Assembly: GCF_001949145.1 (NCBI RefSeq)
Contig: NW_019091428.1
Location: forward strand, 209,130-273,129
DNA length: 64,000 nt
Direction of reading: 5' to 3'
DNA from: Acanthaster planci
Lineage: Eukaryota; Echinodermata; Asteroidea; Valvatida; Acanthasteridae
Below, piece by piece: positions 48,701 through 60,635 of the stretch; within the stretch, counting starts at the first letter, position 1, and the number at the start of each line of letters is the position of its first letter. Both the position numbers and the translations under genes were made by a program. A model generated the notes under the pieces. That model had not been told where the DNA came from. It did not search any database and was given only the letters and a program-made list of their open reading frames with translations.

Positions 48701-51700
48701 GGCACCAGCGCGTCCTTCACCACCTTGCTGCGCATACTGAGGGCGCCCTGTATGATCAGCACCTCGTCTTCTGTGAGAGGCTCCTCATTTTGTTCCTGCT
48801 TCTCCTTGTGTATGCTCACCAAGGCACCAAGCTCTGATTCAAGACGACAAAGTATACTGAATCCAGTTACAACGGAACACCATCATGAAAAAAAAAAGGG
48901 CCTTGGGACATTCCACATTGCCTTGTTACATGTGTAACGGGTACCGGTGCCTTGTATGATCAGTGATGGAAAATGAAGAAAAACAAAGACGTGTGCCCTA
49001 AAAGTGCCCCTGTCTTAACCCTAACCCTCCCAAATTTTCCAAAATCCTTTTCTGCCAAGTGGAAGATTTCGGAGGATTCGGGATGGTTCTTAGTAAAAAG
49101 GCTTGGGGGTTAGGGTTAAACATGACATCAATGTTCGACTGTGGTTATGATCACTTCTCTTGGCAAGTCTATTAACATCCGTGTTAAAATGTCCTGGTTT
49201 TTTGGGCGTTTCTACAGAAGCCTAATTTCGAGTGAGGACAAAATGGAAATTTATCAACGAGTCATGCCTTGTCCAATTACTGTTGCCATTAGTGAAATGT
49301 CAATTACATCTCGGTGTTCGTTATGCTAATATCAAAGAACAACAAACCCAGGCAAGCAACAATACATTTCTACAGGTAACTACGGGCAGGTGCATCTGTC
49401 CTTCTGTTTATCCTTCTTTATTGGTTTTGGAATTCTATTTGGTTTGTCACACAATTGTTTTTCCTATAGTCGTCTCTGCCTCAGTATGACTGACTGCTGA
49501 TTTAAGCACGAATCAACAAAAGGCATTACCATTTACAAGTTTTAAGTCTTCAAACAGTGCACTGAAGTTTGCTACACGTGTATCAAAGTAAATGGAAATT
49601 ACCACCTGTGATAATCAATGGTAAAACCTAACCTGCTCTTCTGAAGAAGGTTCCGTGTTCATGACCCAGGATACAGTCTAAGACCTTGGAGATGGGCCAA
49701 GCAATCGGGAAGAACATGATCATCAAAAGGATCACCAATCTGTCACCAGGAACGCAGAAAATAAAGAACACAAATAGCACCCGTAACTCAAATAGCGATA
49801 ACTCCCCCTGACAATTTACGCTCAAAAACAGCTAAAAAACGGCTAAAGGTATTATATGTTGGCCAAGAAATAACTTTTAAAAAAATGAGAGAGTAACCAA
49901 GAAGTTGATCCGGAGCAGAGCAAAGGGCTGGGCGGTCATGACGACTGTAGGTTCGAATCCAGTCTGTGAGGATGCAGCGTGTCCTTGGGCAACACACTAT
50001 GTTACTGACTGCTTCTCAGTGCCCTGGAGTAAATAGCTACCTGTGAGGGTGTATCACTGTGCCTGATTTGGATATTTTCATCAAAATGTCAGCATCGATT
50101 GTACCCTGCTCCTGGAGCTGCAGGTACATGTAAAATGGTGTTACTGGGTTGATACGCTTGTGTTTGGTTTGATGAGCAGGGGTACCAATGATACAGTTCC
50201 TTGAACTAATATTGCGGTCTACGGGCATAGCTATCTCTGCACACTGCACCGTTTCAAACAAGGAGTCACACTAAATAGGTATCGTGACGATCAAATCGCA
50301 CTCGGATAAGTTTACACGCATATTTTTGAAAATGTACCAGCAAAAAAAAAAGTCTATAAGTACTTACGGTGATAGCCAGGCTCCGATCGCAAGCCCGTAT
50401 CTTGTGCACACAGCTTGAGGTACAACTCTAGCAAAGGTCACGGTACAAGAGATAGGCAACGGCAAATGAACTGAGCGAGCTAAATATCACATGGCATCTA
50501 GATACAGATCTACCTTGCTCCCAGAACAATATTCACCATACTTCTTGTAATTCTGCATGTTGTCATCTGTTTGTCTTCGTAGACCAGGATCAATTTTGGC
50601 AACTACGATAAACCTGTCTTCAAGCCACACATACAGTCAAACGGTTTAAAATGTATACCCCAACAGGTAACACTTGTTATTTTCACATTTGCTGCGCAAC
50701 TCCGTCTGTTACTTCAGTTTTCAAAAACTACCAACTGTTTCCTAGGAATCTGGAGTTCCCTGCTTACTTTTCTTAGTTTTTCCATTTCCATTCAAAATGC
50801 ATCTTTGCTAATTGCACGACCAAACAAAACGGCATGCAGAGCCTCCTTACTAGTGTTAGAATGACTGAGGCCTAGAGAATACAGCTTGGGTTAGTAGATG
50901 CAGCTAACAGGGGATGGACAGTAGTGGGACTTCAGTGAGCTACAGTGTAGTTATTCTAGGTATATTCTGTGGGCTGTGAGGCAAACTGACAAATCTTTAG
51001 GCTTGGAATCCAAACTGATTTTTCCAAAATACTGGAAGTTGAGGTGGCCGATATGTGCATTGCTTTGGCATTGGGTCATAACGTTGCCCACTAACCAGTC
51101 ATTTATGATAAATGTACAAGTTTATATGGATGCAACAACCAATTCAATGCATTGCGCTGCATGGTTTTTAGTAAGTTAATCGAATAATGCATGGTGCCTG
51201 CACTACTTTACACCCCTGCACTTCTGTGTATTAGCCATCACAAAGGTACAGGGTGTGCAATGTACTGCATGTGTTTTTTTATAAAAGCACAACAATGTTG
51301 AATACCATCTAGCATAGCCATCCAATCAATCAATCAGCCAGGCATCAATTTACGCTGTAGTGTAAAACAGGTGTCTCTGACAATGAAAATCAGACTTCCA
51401 AAATGGCGGTCCATCAGTTGCACCCATGGGCAGCAATAAGTTAACTTTATGTGACTTGGTTTTTCCCTGAAGTTTTGAGCTCTTTTGCTGAAAAGTTTTC
51501 AAGGAATATTCTATCTATTTCCTGACTCTTTGGCATTTCTGCTAAGCTTTCAAGGAATGCAGTTTGTACGCACATGCAACTTCTCATCATTTCTGCAAAG
51601 CAGTTTCTAAGGAACACGGCTGTTTCTCAATTCTTGAGCATCACTGCATACAATCTTTGTGAATCGCTAAAATTCAAAGCTGTTCCATAAATCAATTGTA

Positions 51701-53621
51701 ACTTCAGGTCAAGACTTTAAAAATACGCGTTTAACATGTTTCAGCAATTCAGGTTAGATTGGGCCCGAAAAAAAATAATACCCACTCTCCAAAGAGCAGC
51801 ACTGCTGTGACGGAGACGATGATGGCGATAACCTCATTGGTGACCTTGTCCAGAAATATGGGCATGGACTCCACGGCGGCAGCGTTGGCCAATAGCAGGG
51901 TGACCAGTAGGAGGTGGTGGCGCTCCACGATGGGGGTGATGCGCTTGGCGTAGCGCTGCTCGTGGGGCTTGCCGCCCTCGGCCAGCACGCGCAGGCTGAG
52001 GATGTCCAGGGACAGCAGGCCCATGGTCAGGCCTGACATCAGACCTGAAGGGTGGGAAGCAAAAATGTAGCTGCACAACAACAATGCAATAATTCCTTAT
52101 TACTAACCACAGCGTGTACAGTGTAGGGCTGTGCTGATTATTCGAATATCTGGGATATTCGATTATTGAATTTTCACATATCTAATATTCCACATCAAGT
52201 ATTCAGGTGAAAATCAATGAAATAAAAAGAAAACATTTAATGCCTGCATTTTAATCAAAAGCACATTTTGTGGCTTTCGAGTAAACCCAAATACAGCTGA
52301 ATGCATCAAATAAGCTCAATGATTATTTTCTTTTATATTTTTTAATTTGTGAAATCATGTATGTTCTGCCATTGTGGTAATTTGGTACACGTACATGTAT
52401 ATTCAAATGTTCAATCGAAAGGATATTTGAATATTTGATTATTCAAATTGGCCCAACTTGGTATTGAGCATTAGTCTTTTTGACCTCCCGGTAGCACCAC
52501 ATGAATTCCATCACCCAATTTACAATTGCCTAAAACAATGCCCATTTTGCAAGTCCAACTTCCAAACTGACCTTCATGGACATCAGTCCTACAGTGAAGT
52601 CATCTGGCTTTTGTCATTCATGTCCATGTAACAAACCCACAAGCATTCATATGCAAATCCTCATTATTATCAAATCACGCAAGCCTCCCACACATGTGCA
52701 TGTACTCTTTGCCTGTCTTTCCGTTGCTGTCACGAACTTGCATTGGGCTGTTAACGTCAAAATGACTGCCCCATATCAGTGGTGGAACTCATGAAAGCTT
52801 GGCATGATGACACATGCACTGAGACAACTTTTGTAAAATTGACTTCCAGCTACTGAAGGGTTAAAATGCCATTAAGGTATTTTTCAGTTTTAACATGCAA
52901 TGCAAAATATGTTATTCCCCATGTCGGCTGAGCCAAATATTCTTAAGTATTTGTAATGGAAAACTCCAAAGACATCCTGGCTGGGACATATCCTAATCCT
53001 CTGCAATCCCAATGCAATATACTTCCATGGGTCATTGAACCCTGTGTGGCTGGGCCCTACCTGTACATGTACCTTCCACAATCCTGCGAAATTCCAAACC
53101 ACCTCCTGCATTACATGTACATGTAGGTAGGACCTGCTCACCATTAAGCAATTTTTATGTCGACCATAGCACACAAATACGCTTAACAGTAAGGGTGAAT
53201 TTCACAGCAAATATTTTTCAGTTGCCGTGCTTAGCGCAAAAATGACATGGATGCTCATAGAGATTTCCCTTGTTACATCACTGAGCACATTTTTCCTCGG
53301 AGGTTTGCCTTTCGATGTGCTTCTTTCTTAGGGTTTCTATCAAACAGTGGAGCCTCTGTGAGCATACACTGTAAAACTGTATGCCTAGCACCACCATGGG
53401 ATTGGGCCCTGGTTAAGGATAACAATGCTCCTGTCACTGCATTATAAAAACTAACCGGCAAACAGGACCAGTGCACAGTAGATTCCAATGTAGACCCAGA
53501 ACATCTTATCATGGAAGTCCAGGGGCGGTTCCGTCTCTCTGAATACGGTGCCATTGCAGACGATAGTCTCTCTGTCCACAAATGTGCAGTTTAGTGACAT
53601 CGACTCAAATGCGGCGTCCAT
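36507..53621 (-). CDS. DUF21 (CNNM transmembrane) plus CBS-pair membrane protein
   Basis: Eight coding exons in transcript order: 53456-53621, 51786-52044, 50368-50427, 49633-49739, 48640-48833, 47186-47497, 39353-39523 and 36507-36740. Phases run 1,2,2,1,0,0,0 and give 500 codons. Residues about 44-200 form the DUF21 membrane domain: [49 protein letters not shown], then [20 protein letters not shown] and [21 protein letters not shown]. Residues about 228-390 form a CBS pair with YSRIPVYQG and [24 protein letters not shown]. Length and motifs match plant CBSDUF and fungal Mam3 proteins. No long extracellular head or C-terminal cyclic-nucleotide-like domain of typical animal CNNM is present. 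Relatives act in Mg or other metal homeostasis. NCT at residues 11-13 is a possible glycosylation site. A 14-base leader after a CAG at 53636-53638 implies an untranslated first exon upstream. Confidence 0.93.
38186..38861. mobile_element. pogo/Tigger-like non-autonomous element, about 676 bp
   Basis: Starts CAGTGGAACGCCGCTATAAC and ends in the near reverse complement (GGTATAGTGGCGTTCACTA), flanked by TA on both sides (38184-38185 and 38862-38863). Internal GTTCGGTACAGCGG and GTTCGGTACAGCCG words repeat near each end. TA duplication and CAGT..ACGAA ends suit pogo/Tigger elements. No transposase frame remains. Confidence 0.65.
38881..38917. mobile_element. TTAA-flanked 37-bp palindrome (terminal repeats only)
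   Basis: TTAACCCTAACACTC, seven bases, then GAGTGTTAGGGTTAA. It has the ends of the piggyBac-type MITE family but essentially no interior. Confidence 0.65.
39016..39113. repeat. Foldback of 41-bp arms
   Basis: Left arm 39016-39056 and right arm 39073-39113 pair imperfectly over 41 bases, perfectly through GAAATCTGTCGACCC. A GGGCGATT/AATCGCCC pair lies further out (38982 and 39116). Hairpin loop 16 bases. It is probably a MITE. Confidence 0.65.
40313..40626 (+). mobile_element. tRNA-derived SINE-like unit with 57-bp flanking direct repeats
   Basis: A tRNA-like region near 40470-40545 has an A-box-like TGGTCGAGTGG and a perfect B box GGTTCGAGTCC, plus a CTCAG/CTGAG acceptor-like pairing, but its anticodon arm does not pair. 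On each side stands the same 57-base sequence (40313-40369 and 40570-40626, starting CTCTCGGACAAGCACTGAGC). The unit is therefore a tandemly arranged 257-base SINE rather than a tRNA gene. Confidence 0.6.
45962..46004 (+). repeat. GAGGGGAGGGC tandem repeat
   Basis: Four imperfect 11-base units, purine-only apart from one C per unit, with regularly spaced GGG/GGGG runs that could form a G-quadruplex on the + strand. Confidence 0.75.
46258..46640 (-). mobile_element. tRNA-derived SINE, well preserved
   Basis: On the minus strand it begins with a tRNA-like head whose B box reads GGTTCGATTCC (about 46570-46580), continues through the GTGGGAGGAAAACC core complement, and ends with ATAAATGAATAAATTATTAC near 46262. 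A diverged copy lies at 35477-35690. It is intronic and shares orientation with the host gene. Confidence 0.7.
47498..48639 (-). other. DUF21-CBS intron 5
   Basis: Spliced AAG/gtatag to taacag/GTC in phase 0. No element recognised. Confidence 0.75.
48834..49632 (-). other. DUF21-CBS intron 4
   Basis: Donor GCAG/gttagg, acceptor aatcag/AGCTTG, split glutamate codon. It contains the 105-bp TTAA MITE. Confidence 0.8.
49015..49119. mobile_element. piggyBac-type MITE, 105 bp
   Basis: TTAA (49015-49018) CCCTAACCC on the left, GGGTTAGGG TTAA (49116-49119) on the right. GGGATGGTTCTTAGTAAAAA inside matches the right inner end of the 19.5 kb copy, confirming family identity despite the deleted middle. 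Confidence 0.75.
49740..50367 (-). other. DUF21-CBS intron 3
   Basis: Spliced CACC/gtaagt to gacag/ATTG; contains the SINE at 49905-50048. Confidence 0.8.
49905..50048 (+). mobile_element. tRNA-derived SINE (CTTGGGCAA type)
   Basis: B box GGTTCGAATCC at about 49951-49961, followed by GTGTCCTTGGGCAACACACT and later GGAGTAAATAGCTACCTGTG. This head-then-CTTGGGCAA order is a body type I know from several marine invertebrate SINEs. No clear A-rich tail or target duplication. Confidence 0.6.
50428..51785 (-). other. DUF21-CBS intron 2
   Basis: Spliced GGAGA/gtgggt to gctag/AGTTG in phase 2. No element recognised. Confidence 0.8.
52045..53455 (-). other. DUF21-CBS intron 1
   Basis: Spliced GCCG/gttagt to cttcag/GTCTG, joining a glycine codon between the first membrane segment and SGLTMG. 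It contains the ATTCGAATAT-rich element at 52126. Confidence 0.8.
52126..52470. mobile_element. Possible hAT-like non-autonomous element
   Basis: TAGGGCTGTGCTGATTATTC at the left and a partly complementary ATTTGATTATTCAAATTGGC at the right enclose 345 bases of AT-rich DNA full of GATATTCGATTATT words. A related sequence starts at 60138 (TTAGGGCTGTGCCAAATATT). The TAGGGCTGTG end suggests hAT-type elements, but an 8-base target duplication is not evident. Confidence 0.35.
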
Positions 53622-54336
53622 GTCTTAGTTCCTTGCTGTAAAAACGTACATAGTACATGAACATGTAGGCAAAACTAGGCATGACTTACTGGTTCAAGGA
53701 TTCTCTCTGGAGCTGCCACACGGCAACACTCCAAAGACTATTCAAGTCTTTGAGATTTGTGTGGTCTTGTGGACGATTGGATAGCCTAGTCTAATGGTAC
53801 AACGCAATTTGGGAAGTGGGAAAGAATGTTGACACCACTTGCCATGTCATGTACAAAGTCTGAAGAGAGTCTGTATTATTTTAATTTTAGCATTTTATAA
53901 CAAACTTCAGTCTTAGCCATCTTCAGTCTCAGGTGTCTTTGCATGATTCTTGATTTTAACAGAGATACATGTACATGGGCGGACAGAAAAGTGGTGTCGC
54001 GTTGAAACAGTCTTTCCTGATAAAAGAACAAAATCAATAGAATTTTTACTTATCTTTGAATCTACATTTCTTACTGTACCCACAGAACTCTGGGGCTCAT
54101 TGTAAGAAACAAGAAGATTTGAAACAAACTTCCAGAACCGTGATTCAAATAAGACACAGGGGTGGCTGATTGCGGAATTATTGACAAATCATGCAATAAG
54201 ATCGAGTGATCACACAAAGATCAAGAAATCATACCCAACACCGGATGACATTAAGGAATACTGTTTTTACATATAGACTGTCCACTGAAGAACACATTAC
54301 AAGAGCCAAAAGTTTTTAATCATTAAATATATTCAA

Positions 54337-54452
54337 GGGTATGAGTCAATTAGGGCAGGGTTGACTCGGGCATGAGTTGGCTAGGGTATGAGAAACCCAG
54401 GGTTGGAGTTGACTTGGGTATGAGCTGACTCGGGCTCGAGTTGATCAGGGTT
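54337..54452 (+). repeat. Degenerate 19-20-bp minisatellite
   Basis: About six units of the form GGGTATGAGTTGACTCGG, each slightly different. Noncoding. Confidence 0.7.
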
Positions 54453-57400
54453 CTGTGGAACTCTTTCCGTATTAAGTTCTGTGTGCAAAACTGGCCTCTA
54501 AGGTCGTCTTGTTGTTTGTGTGAAGTCAGCTACTACGACTGAGCCTGTTGCTTGGGTGAGAAATTTGGCAAGGAAATACATTTTTAAAAAAAAAAGATAC
54601 ATTCAATACATGCATGGGACCTATAGGCATAAATATTTTACAAATCGGGGCAGGCAAGGGAACTTGGGCAGGCCTGAATGTAAACTAAAAATAAATTATA
54701 TGGCCTAAATGGCCTTACTTTGTCAATGCTCGATTACGGAGGAAGGAGGTTTTCTTGTTTTAATAAAATCAAGTAGGGCCTATGGTATTTATAACAATCA
54801 ATGACTTTGCCCTACGGTGTCAGTTACCAGTCAACATGTGGTGCATTTGTTGCGATGGGCTAGGGGAAGGAAAGGGGCATGTCATGCATGCCTGAAGGAG
54901 TGTATCCCCATAAATTATGCGGGATGGCCCTGACCATACCCCATCTGGGATTCAGTACTGTTGATGGGGCAAGGCACCTCATATTTAGCAGTAAAACAGG
55001 TGCTCGAAAATTTTAAAAGTTTAATTTCTAATAATCAAACGGCCATTATCTAAATGCTAACCTCAAATATGCCTGCAAGATCTCAGACTGACAGAGGTTC
55101 AATGTTGATCCTCACGGATTCAGAGTAAAAGATACCGCTGAACATGATGCCGCGTACAGTAAATCTAGCCTGTTTTTTACAACTAAAGCCGTGTTTACAG
55201 TGGACTTTTTCTGTAGAATTACAAAATTAAATCCAAAGGGAACACACGGTAAACTGACGTCCCTGTCAATGTACTGCAATCGTGATGTACAACTCACAGG
55301 GCGAAAAAGGTCATAGAAGATTTCTGTTTACCTAAGCTGTGTGTGTAAAACTGTAGGGCAAAGTCATTAATTACATGTATACTGGGCCCTAAACTGTAGA
55401 ACTGTATTGATCCCAATGTTTGCCTCTTATTCCTTCCCACTCCCATGATGTTTTTATACTGTTGTGCCAAATCACTCTTGCAGTAACTTCACCAAGAAGG
55501 CATGTACATGTACGAAATTTACTTGCACAAATAAAAGAGATTAGAAGAGTAAGCTGGCACAATCACGCTTTAAATAGTGCCTAAAACAGTCGCAAATGCG
55601 ACCAAAATTTTGCTAATGCGATCATATTTTCACCATCTAGTCGCCCTTTGCGACTTAAGATAGCTTAAAAACTACATACAAATGTATTTGAACAATTTTG
55701 AGTATGCTTAAAAATTTTAGAAAGCAATGATTATGTACTTAAAGTTCATTCCGGAAAAGTAGAAATGGCAGCGCAAGTCACATAGAGGCGCACCAAGTGC
55801 GCTGCACATGTACATATACCATACTTTACATGTACATGTGTCGCGATCACGAGCACAGTTTGGTTGGTTCCCATGTAACCATACGTTGTTGATGCACTGT
55901 ATACGGACACCAGGGCCATTTTACAAACCACGGCATGGCATGGGCTCCATTTTTGCTGCAACGTAAATGAAACCTGAAATGGAACTCATGCCGGAATTAA
56001 ATGGTGTCGCTGTGATTTAGAGTGCCAGAAATAACATAATTCATGCAGCAGGGTATCCCGTGACATGCTGAAACTACGGATATCAAAACGTTTGTGGCTG
56101 AACCCTTGGCGAAAACCCCGATTTTGTGGATTGACCTCATTGGCGCTTGTATGCAAGTTGTGTGGTGGACGTGTGCCACGCCAGCTCATGATTCTTCGGC
56201 ATGGATGGACGATGTAAACGCAGGTTATACTACATGTGTGTACGTACGTTCATGAATATTCAGCACATGTGATTACTAAATTTTCATAAAAGTGCTGGTG
56301 CCTAGATTTTCCCCCATTAGGAGCCAATGGCTACCAAATACTGTTTTTCTGTTTAAAGGGTTGGGCACGATCAAAACAGCCAGAGATTGTACATGCACGG
56401 GGCTATATGGGAGGTACGCATCGCCATGCAGTAGCACATTATGCACATAGGCCTAATGCAGTTTATCACATACTTTGCTCCTTCCAAGGTAGAGTTGTCT
56501 CTAGGTTGAAGTACAGTAGGCCTAGGTTGACTTGGGGACGGACAACTTGTCTTAACCCCTTTGCTACAGGAAGCAGTAAGAGCCGCCGTAAAAATTGAGA
56601 TTTCTCAGCCCGCTTTTCAGCTATTATTCTTGGCCTACGCTTGAGCGAACACGGTGAAAGAAGGCATACCCTGGTTCTTGTATATACATGTATGGTGATT
56701 GGCCTTTGTGTATTGCCAAGAAATGAAAAGGCAGAATTTGCATCATAATCACCCGCTTCACAATCTGACAATAGTCCCTACTTTGAAAAGAGGCAACGGG
56801 AATGTGGAAGAGTGAATAGAGCTGCATGCCACCGAACAATGAGCCTTTACATTGTGTAAATCAAAGAGTGCAGAGCACACAGGGCCACACAAATCGAGAA
56901 TTTGCGGTTTGGCAGGTGGCCTTCGTCATGTCCGTGGCCAAGCGAGGCTGGAATTCTCGGAGTCAGCTTTCAGGAAAAAGTCCCGGCGTCAAGGGGTTAA
57001 CCGTCAATTTGTCCCGAGTCGAGTTGTCCTAAAGGAGGAGTTTGCATCTAGACTTACCAATGAAATCACAACCGTGCGTTCTTATTCCTCCTACCAATCC
57101 ACTGCGTGCTGATTTCAAACTGTTCGGCTGGGCCGATCCCTCCCTCCTATCCTTCGTTGGGGGATGATATGGTGTAACAGTGTCTACCGTCACTACAGGT
57201 TTGGATGGCCGGCTATGTGGGAATGAGCGACATCAGCGGAGGCTCATTAATTACAATCAACAACAATCACATTTCTTCACCCGCAGGAGCCATCTTGACA
57301 AGCCATGAAACTTGCCTTCCCATCATGCAATTCTACATAATCAGACTGGTACATTGTCCCGTTGCAGTGGGTCCGTGCGTAGTTTGACGAATCGACAGCG

Positions 57401-59511
57401 CTATCGCGCGGCCAGAATGTGAAATAAGAATAACTGTACCTCATTCAGGTAAACACTGTCAACACATTGGGTGGTAGCAACGTCAACATACCGTTCAACA
57501 TATTCAATTTTGAGAAAACATTCCATGTCCTGAGCTGAGTCCACCACACGGAACACCAATTGACATGATTGACCTGTAAACGGCATTTACAAAAAATAAA
57601 TGTGTGCGTGCGCCGCACGCGCATACCATGCCAAAGACAGTGCAGCGATATACGTCCGTGGAATGGTGGAACGAACAATGAGCTCTATATGGAACGCCAA
57701 AGAGACATTTAATGTGATCAGCGAATCGACCTGTTCAGGTTCATCACGCGCGTGCACGGTCGTAAAGTCTGGCTGGCTGTCGACACAAAAGAAAATCAAT
57801 AATTCACCAATCGTTGAAATATCTCATATAGATATCCATACACAAGCATACACGGATAAGGCATATATCTAGGTCAAATATGACAAAACTATGAGTGATG
57901 TTTCTGTTAACTTTGGCCGCCCATATGAATAGAAAACGCCAAAAATGAAGAACAGCATTGGTCCCGTACAGCCCCGTCCTCTTCCAAAGCGCACAACCAG
58001 GCCTCCAGCGGGAAACCAGCGAAATAGGGGGCGTTAGATTTTTCGGGGAATTCCAATCTCTCCAGAAAAGACGTTACTGTTGTCCCCTAGTTTAAGTTTG
58101 AAGAATTTGAATTTAGGCGCAAAGTTCATCAGAACATAAATGATTAGAAATAATGTTTGGTAAGTTTGTTTTTATGGGGTTTTTTGGTAAATCTACCCAC
58201 ACATTCTCATTCGTTCACTGGTAGGGTGGCACTGCACTGTAGAGGTGCTTCACTTGTTTTTTAATCATATTCTCAATTTTATGATGTTTATGGCCCTCAT
58301 CCCAGGCTGTATGCGACAACTAGCAATGGTGTTTGCATGTGAATGGACAGATACAGATCTGTAATGTATTGAATTTTTTTTAATAGCCATTGGAAAAGTG
58401 TAATGAAATAAAACTACCTGTGACCATCCTGACCATGCACATATGCAGGCCTACACACAGTACATGTATGTGCACTTTTGTGTCGAGACTCTTTCTTTGG
58501 TAGTTCATGGAGGAAGAACACAAAGGATTTGATTATAATTCTACAAATCAGCAAATTTCTGGATGCATTTTGAAGTCAAAAGATTTAAGAATGCATTGAA
58601 CCATTACTGAACATTAATCAGTGCCTCAGGTAGGGCTAGCTGTTATGCCCCAACTAACGTTATTTTATAGTTAAAAAAAGTTAAAATAATGTTATTTTTG
58701 GGCTGGCTCAACTAGTCTTGACCAATTTCTGTTGAAAATTTCTCAACCTTACCCAAGTTTATGCATCTCACACATGACACAATTCATTTAAAATATGGCT
58801 GTTCATCTGTATGACTTGACATTATAAACAATATGACCTTGGCACATGCTGGGCACGTGCACGCTGGACCTCTGTGCTGTGGGCCCAACTATAATTGGGA
58901 CTGATGCTGTAGTTGGGATGTAACAGGGCCACGCTTTTAACAAATTTCTGGTCAATTCCACACAAACCTTAATTGTAACATTTTTAAAAATCTCCCTTTC
59001 AACTCAACTGCCTGTTTGCTTGAAGAGTTGATTATGCAGTTTCAATGCACTCCATTACTGTCTGCAGGATCTGACCTTACTCTGACCATGGAGGAAGGAA
59101 GAAGAAGCAAAACAAGGAAATAAATGCTACAAAAGAAGGAAATAGTAGAAATATAATAATATAATGTCAGTATCTGAATCGGCCCCAGGCGAGATACATG
59201 AAGCCTAGTAGTCAGTAGTAGTAGTAGATTGATATGACTGACCCTCATTGTTGACTGTTTTATTTGAAATTTTGAACGTATGTTTGAGGAGAGTGACCGT
59301 GGTGGTGACGTACATGAGTTGAAGTTCATACGTACTTTCAACAAATGTGCATCCTTGCAAGGCATGCCAGTGCTGAGTGCTGTTTTATGTGTCTTCATGG
59401 TGTAAGTGCCCTTACAACGATGTTGACGAATAAAAGTGAAGAACAGCCCACTGTCTATTGTTCACGGTACTTTTGATTGTACATTGTTTGTGTGAATGGA
59501 ATGTAAGGCTG

Positions 59512-59600
59512 GGCATGCTGGGTGGCTCAGTTGGTTCAGCACTGTTACAATGTTTAATTTCAGAGGTCACAGGTTCAAATCCTGCTCTTGTCAATATCTT
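59512..59600 (+). mobile_element. tRNA-derived SINE head
   Basis: A-box-like TGGCTCAGTTGG at about 59522-59533 and B box GGTTCAAATCC at about 59572-59582, 50 bases apart as in tRNA promoters. The arms do not pair into a cloverleaf. The downstream body is not recognisable. Confidence 0.5.
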
Positions 59601-60137
59601 TCAGCCTAACAAATGGAATTTGGAAAAGGCTAGCCATTAGTAGCCTACACAAGCCTCATTGCCACATGGACATGTATACTCTAGTGTGGATTTACATCAT
59701 ACATGTACCTCAAAAATGTTCATTGTCAAAGGCCAATTACGGTATGCTCAGTGTGTAAGCTGAGTTGATGGGTGTGGGTTGACTCTGACAAGCTTTCTTT
59801 TATGCATGTCCACACTGGTCCATTGGCACTAGCTAATCGTGATTATTTGTGAATCTTTCATTCTTCCATGCTTGAGTATAAGTAACATTCTAATTTAATT
59901 GGTATCATAAACATTAATCTTTTTGTCTCAAATCCAGAGATGGGTGGATGTGCGTGCAGTAATGCTTTATTTTTCTAGAAATGTGGAGTCACGATATGTT
60001 GGGTACATGCATGTACGTGTACATTAAAATTCTCTCGCAGGATATGTTATTATATTGAACAAGTTCACCCAGTGGGTATTGTGGAAGAGTGTGTTGGATA
60101 ATCTGTGCTAGACTTCAGGAAATCATCCAGTCTTAGG

Positions 60138-60635
60138 GCTGTGCCAAATATTTAATCGATCAAGTGAATATTCTATTATTATTTTCCGAATTTGAATACA
60201 TATATTAGAATGCAAAATTCATGAAAAGGAAAAGAAAATTTTCTTTTGTTATAAGTGAGAAAAATTGCACTGTGGAGGCTTGTTCCAAGCAGATTCAAAT
60301 AAAAAGTGAAAGCTATCTTGCAACGATTCAAAAAGTTAATTATTCATTAATTAAAAAATTTAATAGGAATAGAAATTTTCAATAGGGCAAGAAGTATTAT
60401 TCATACCTTAAATCTTGCTAAAAGCTGGGTGGAGATACTTCTAGATGTGAGAAGCCATCATGGTGATTATAATGTATTGTGTGTGTTACTGCAAGTGATT
60501 TATGTATATATGGTTTGTTCATGTACATGTAATCAAACGTCCACCGATTGGTATGTGTACAACCAAATATTTGGATATTCGATCAAATTGAAGGTTGAAT
60601 GTTTGCAGAGTGAATTATTCGAATTGATTCAGCTC
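60138..60635. mobile_element. Second ATTCGAATAT-rich element, related to 52126
   Basis: Opens TTAGGGCTGTGCCAAATATT and closes near GAATTATTCGAATTGATTC, with similar AT-rich motifs between. The boundary and relationship to the 52 kb unit are judged by eye only. Confidence 0.3.

Noticed and set aside
17829-49119. TTAGGG/CCCTAA words as interstitial telomere repeats
   Set aside because: They occur singly or twice, always paired in inverted orientation next to TTAA, so they are transposon termini rather than telomere arrays.
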